A stretch of DNA of 64,000 nucleotides from Brucella pseudogrignonensis (GTDB lineage Bacteria; Pseudomonadota; Alphaproteobacteria; Rhizobiales; Rhizobiaceae). How positions within the stretch are numbered: position 1 is the stretch's first letter; each line of letters starts with the position of its first letter. Under the pieces are notes generated by a model. It made no database searches and was not told the DNA's origin. It saw only the letters and a program-made list of their open reading frames with translations. The stretch spans positions 1,682,501 through 1,746,500 of the forward strand of contig NZ_JAVLAT010000001.1 of assembly GCF_032190615.1 (NCBI RefSeq), in the 5' to 3' direction. The position numbers were made by a program, and so were the translations under genes. Positions 63,228 through 64,000 of the stretch are shown here, in pieces.

Positions 63228-64000
63228 GTGACCAATACAGTTGATGCAGGCTTTCACGAGCCACATTTGAACAGCGTACAGCGCTGGAGCCGCGAAATGG
63301 TCGTGGCTCTGAAGCTCGGCTGGCCGCTGATCCTGACCAATCTCTCGCAGGCTGCACTCACAGCCACGGATGTGATCTTCATCGGACGCCTTGGCAAGGA
63401 TACACTTGCTTCCGCACTGCTGGCGACGAGTTTCTATCACACGCTGATGATTTTCTCGATGGGGCTGGTCTCGGCAGTTATGCCCATGATCGCTATCGCA
63501 CTCGGTAAAAATCGTCATTCGGTGCGCGATGTCCGTCGCACGGTGCGTCAGGGCATGTGGTCGGCGATTATCATTTCAATCCCGATCTGGGTCGTGCTGT
63601 GGCATTGCGAGGAAATATTCATTTTCCTCGGTCAGCAGCCCGATATCGCGGCGCGCTCCACCGATTTTATGCACACGTTGCAATGGGCGCTGTTGCCCTA
63701 TCTTTTCTATATCGTGCTGCGGTCCTTCTTCGCGGCTATGGAAAAGCCGATGTGGACGCTGCTGATCGCTGCTGCTGCCATTGGCTTTAATGCGCTTGCT
63801 GGCTGGACCCTGATTTTCGGTCACTTCGGCTTTCCGCGTATGGAATTGCATGGCGCTGGTATCGCCACCACACTTTCCAGCACCATGATGTTCCTCGGCA
63901 TGGCCTTTATCACCATGCGCCATCGCCGGTTCCGCCGCTATCGTCTGTTTGGTCGTTTCTGGCGGGCTGACTGGCCGCGCCTGATCGAACTCTGGCGCAT
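63228..64000 (+). CDS. norM: NorM-type MATE efflux transporter, 5' part
   Basis: Runs off the window end; about 257 codons visible. Start GTG 63228 with GGGGAGGG a few nt upstream. Seen: WSREMVVALKLGWPLILTNL, SQAALTATDVIFIGRLGKD (first-helix MATE motif), SMGLVSAVMPMIAIALGKNR, RSFFAAMEKPMWTLLIAAAA, and GIATTLSSTMMFLGMAFIT. Hydrophobic segments match the first six to seven helices of a MATE antiporter. Brucella has a characterised NorM homologue (NorMI) for fluoroquinolones, dyes and gentamicin; orthology is likely but not tested. Confidence 0.87.
   Translation, partial: MTNTVDAGFHEPHLNSVQRWSREMVVALKLGWPLILTNLSQAALTATDVIFIGRLGKDTLASALLATSFYHTLMIFSMGLVSAVMPMIAIALGKNRHSVRDVRRTVRQGMWSAIIISIPIWVVLWHCEEIFIFLGQQPDIAARSTDFMHTLQWALLPYLFYIVLRSFFAAMEKPMWTLLIAAAAIGFNALAGWTLIFGHFGFPRMELHGAGIATTLSSTMMFLGMAFITMRHRRFRRYRLFGRFWRADWPRLIELWR

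Noticed and set aside
1..64000. Search by eye for CRISPR arrays, tRNA, rRNA, insertion sequences and prophage genes
   Set aside because: None seen; repeats present are dispersed palindromes, not direct-repeat arrays. Short tRNA genes could be missed without a covariance search.

Overview
The window looks like chromosome from a Brucellaceae alphaproteobacterium (Brucella/Ochrobactrum type). The evidence is a TetR-MFP-RND locus of the bepR-bepD-bepE type, GcrA, a SAM-II riboswitch in front of metZ, an alpha-r14 type small RNA with three CCTCCTCCC loops, the carboxyspermidine route to spermidine, a wadB-like LPS core gene, and a dispersed palindromic repeat (GCGCATCCCGAAAAGTG...CGGTTTTCGG...GATGCGC). 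It is ordinary core chromosome: I see no transposase, phage, CRISPR array, rRNA or tRNA.

Layout. 1-2.3 kb: end of a CUT1 sugar-type ABC importer. 2.4-5.2 kb: preTA, reductive pyrimidine catabolism. 5.5-12.5 kb: DMT exporter, CoxG-like protein, pgi, an AstE/AspA-like deacylase coupled to a HAD phosphatase, and fadD. 12.7-17.9 kb: bepRDE multidrug efflux with a visible operator. 18-24.9 kb: a 54-residue membrane protein, an orphan solute-binding protein, a membrane glycosyltransferase with an MshEN-like N-terminus, PPK2, a PhoR-like kinase and GcrA. 25.4-28.8 kb: argD-argF-hslO, preceded by a promoter with a terminator right behind it. 28.8-33.9 kb: apaG, metZ with its riboswitch, a dCTP deaminase, a GlxA-type regulator and two small envelope proteins. 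34-44.9 kb: MATE transporter, pyrD, DUF952, a secreted coiled-coil protein, an SLC5-type hybrid kinase facing a LuxR response regulator, prolyl iminopeptidase, mscL and an aminotransferase. 44.9-48.6 kb: hemA, then a leftward surface-glycan cluster (polysaccharide deacetylase, GT25 wadB-like, sialyltransferase-fold protein). 48.9-51.4 kb: DUF1127 peptide, LysR regulator, lrgAB. 51.5-56.6 kb: alpha-r14 RNA, a VOC-VOC-hydrolase fusion, a lipoprotein esterase, panCB. 56.7-64 kb: CatB-like acetyltransferase, fpr, an MFS exporter, the two carboxyspermidine genes, and a NorM-type MATE gene cut by the window end.

Functional groups: arginine synthesis (argD, argF), pantothenate (panC, panB), spermidine (carboxynorspermidine decarboxylase and synthase), pyrimidines (pyrD for synthesis, preTA for breakdown), efflux (bepDE, two MATE, MFS, DMT), and envelope glycans (MshEN-GT2, wadB-like cluster).

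Most interesting: (1) a SAM-II aptamer whose 3' strand can pair either in the pseudoknot or in an antiterminator that competes with an intrinsic terminator; (2) the alpha-r14 RNA; (3) a dispersed repeat whose end supplies or abuts the stop codon of four genes; (4) a deacetylase coupled to the wadB-like gene, which could make the free glucosamine of the LPS core; (5) the MshEN-GT2 fusion; (6) a quinone-detoxification type VOC-hydrolase fusion. Functions are inferred by reading the sequence; no database search was run.
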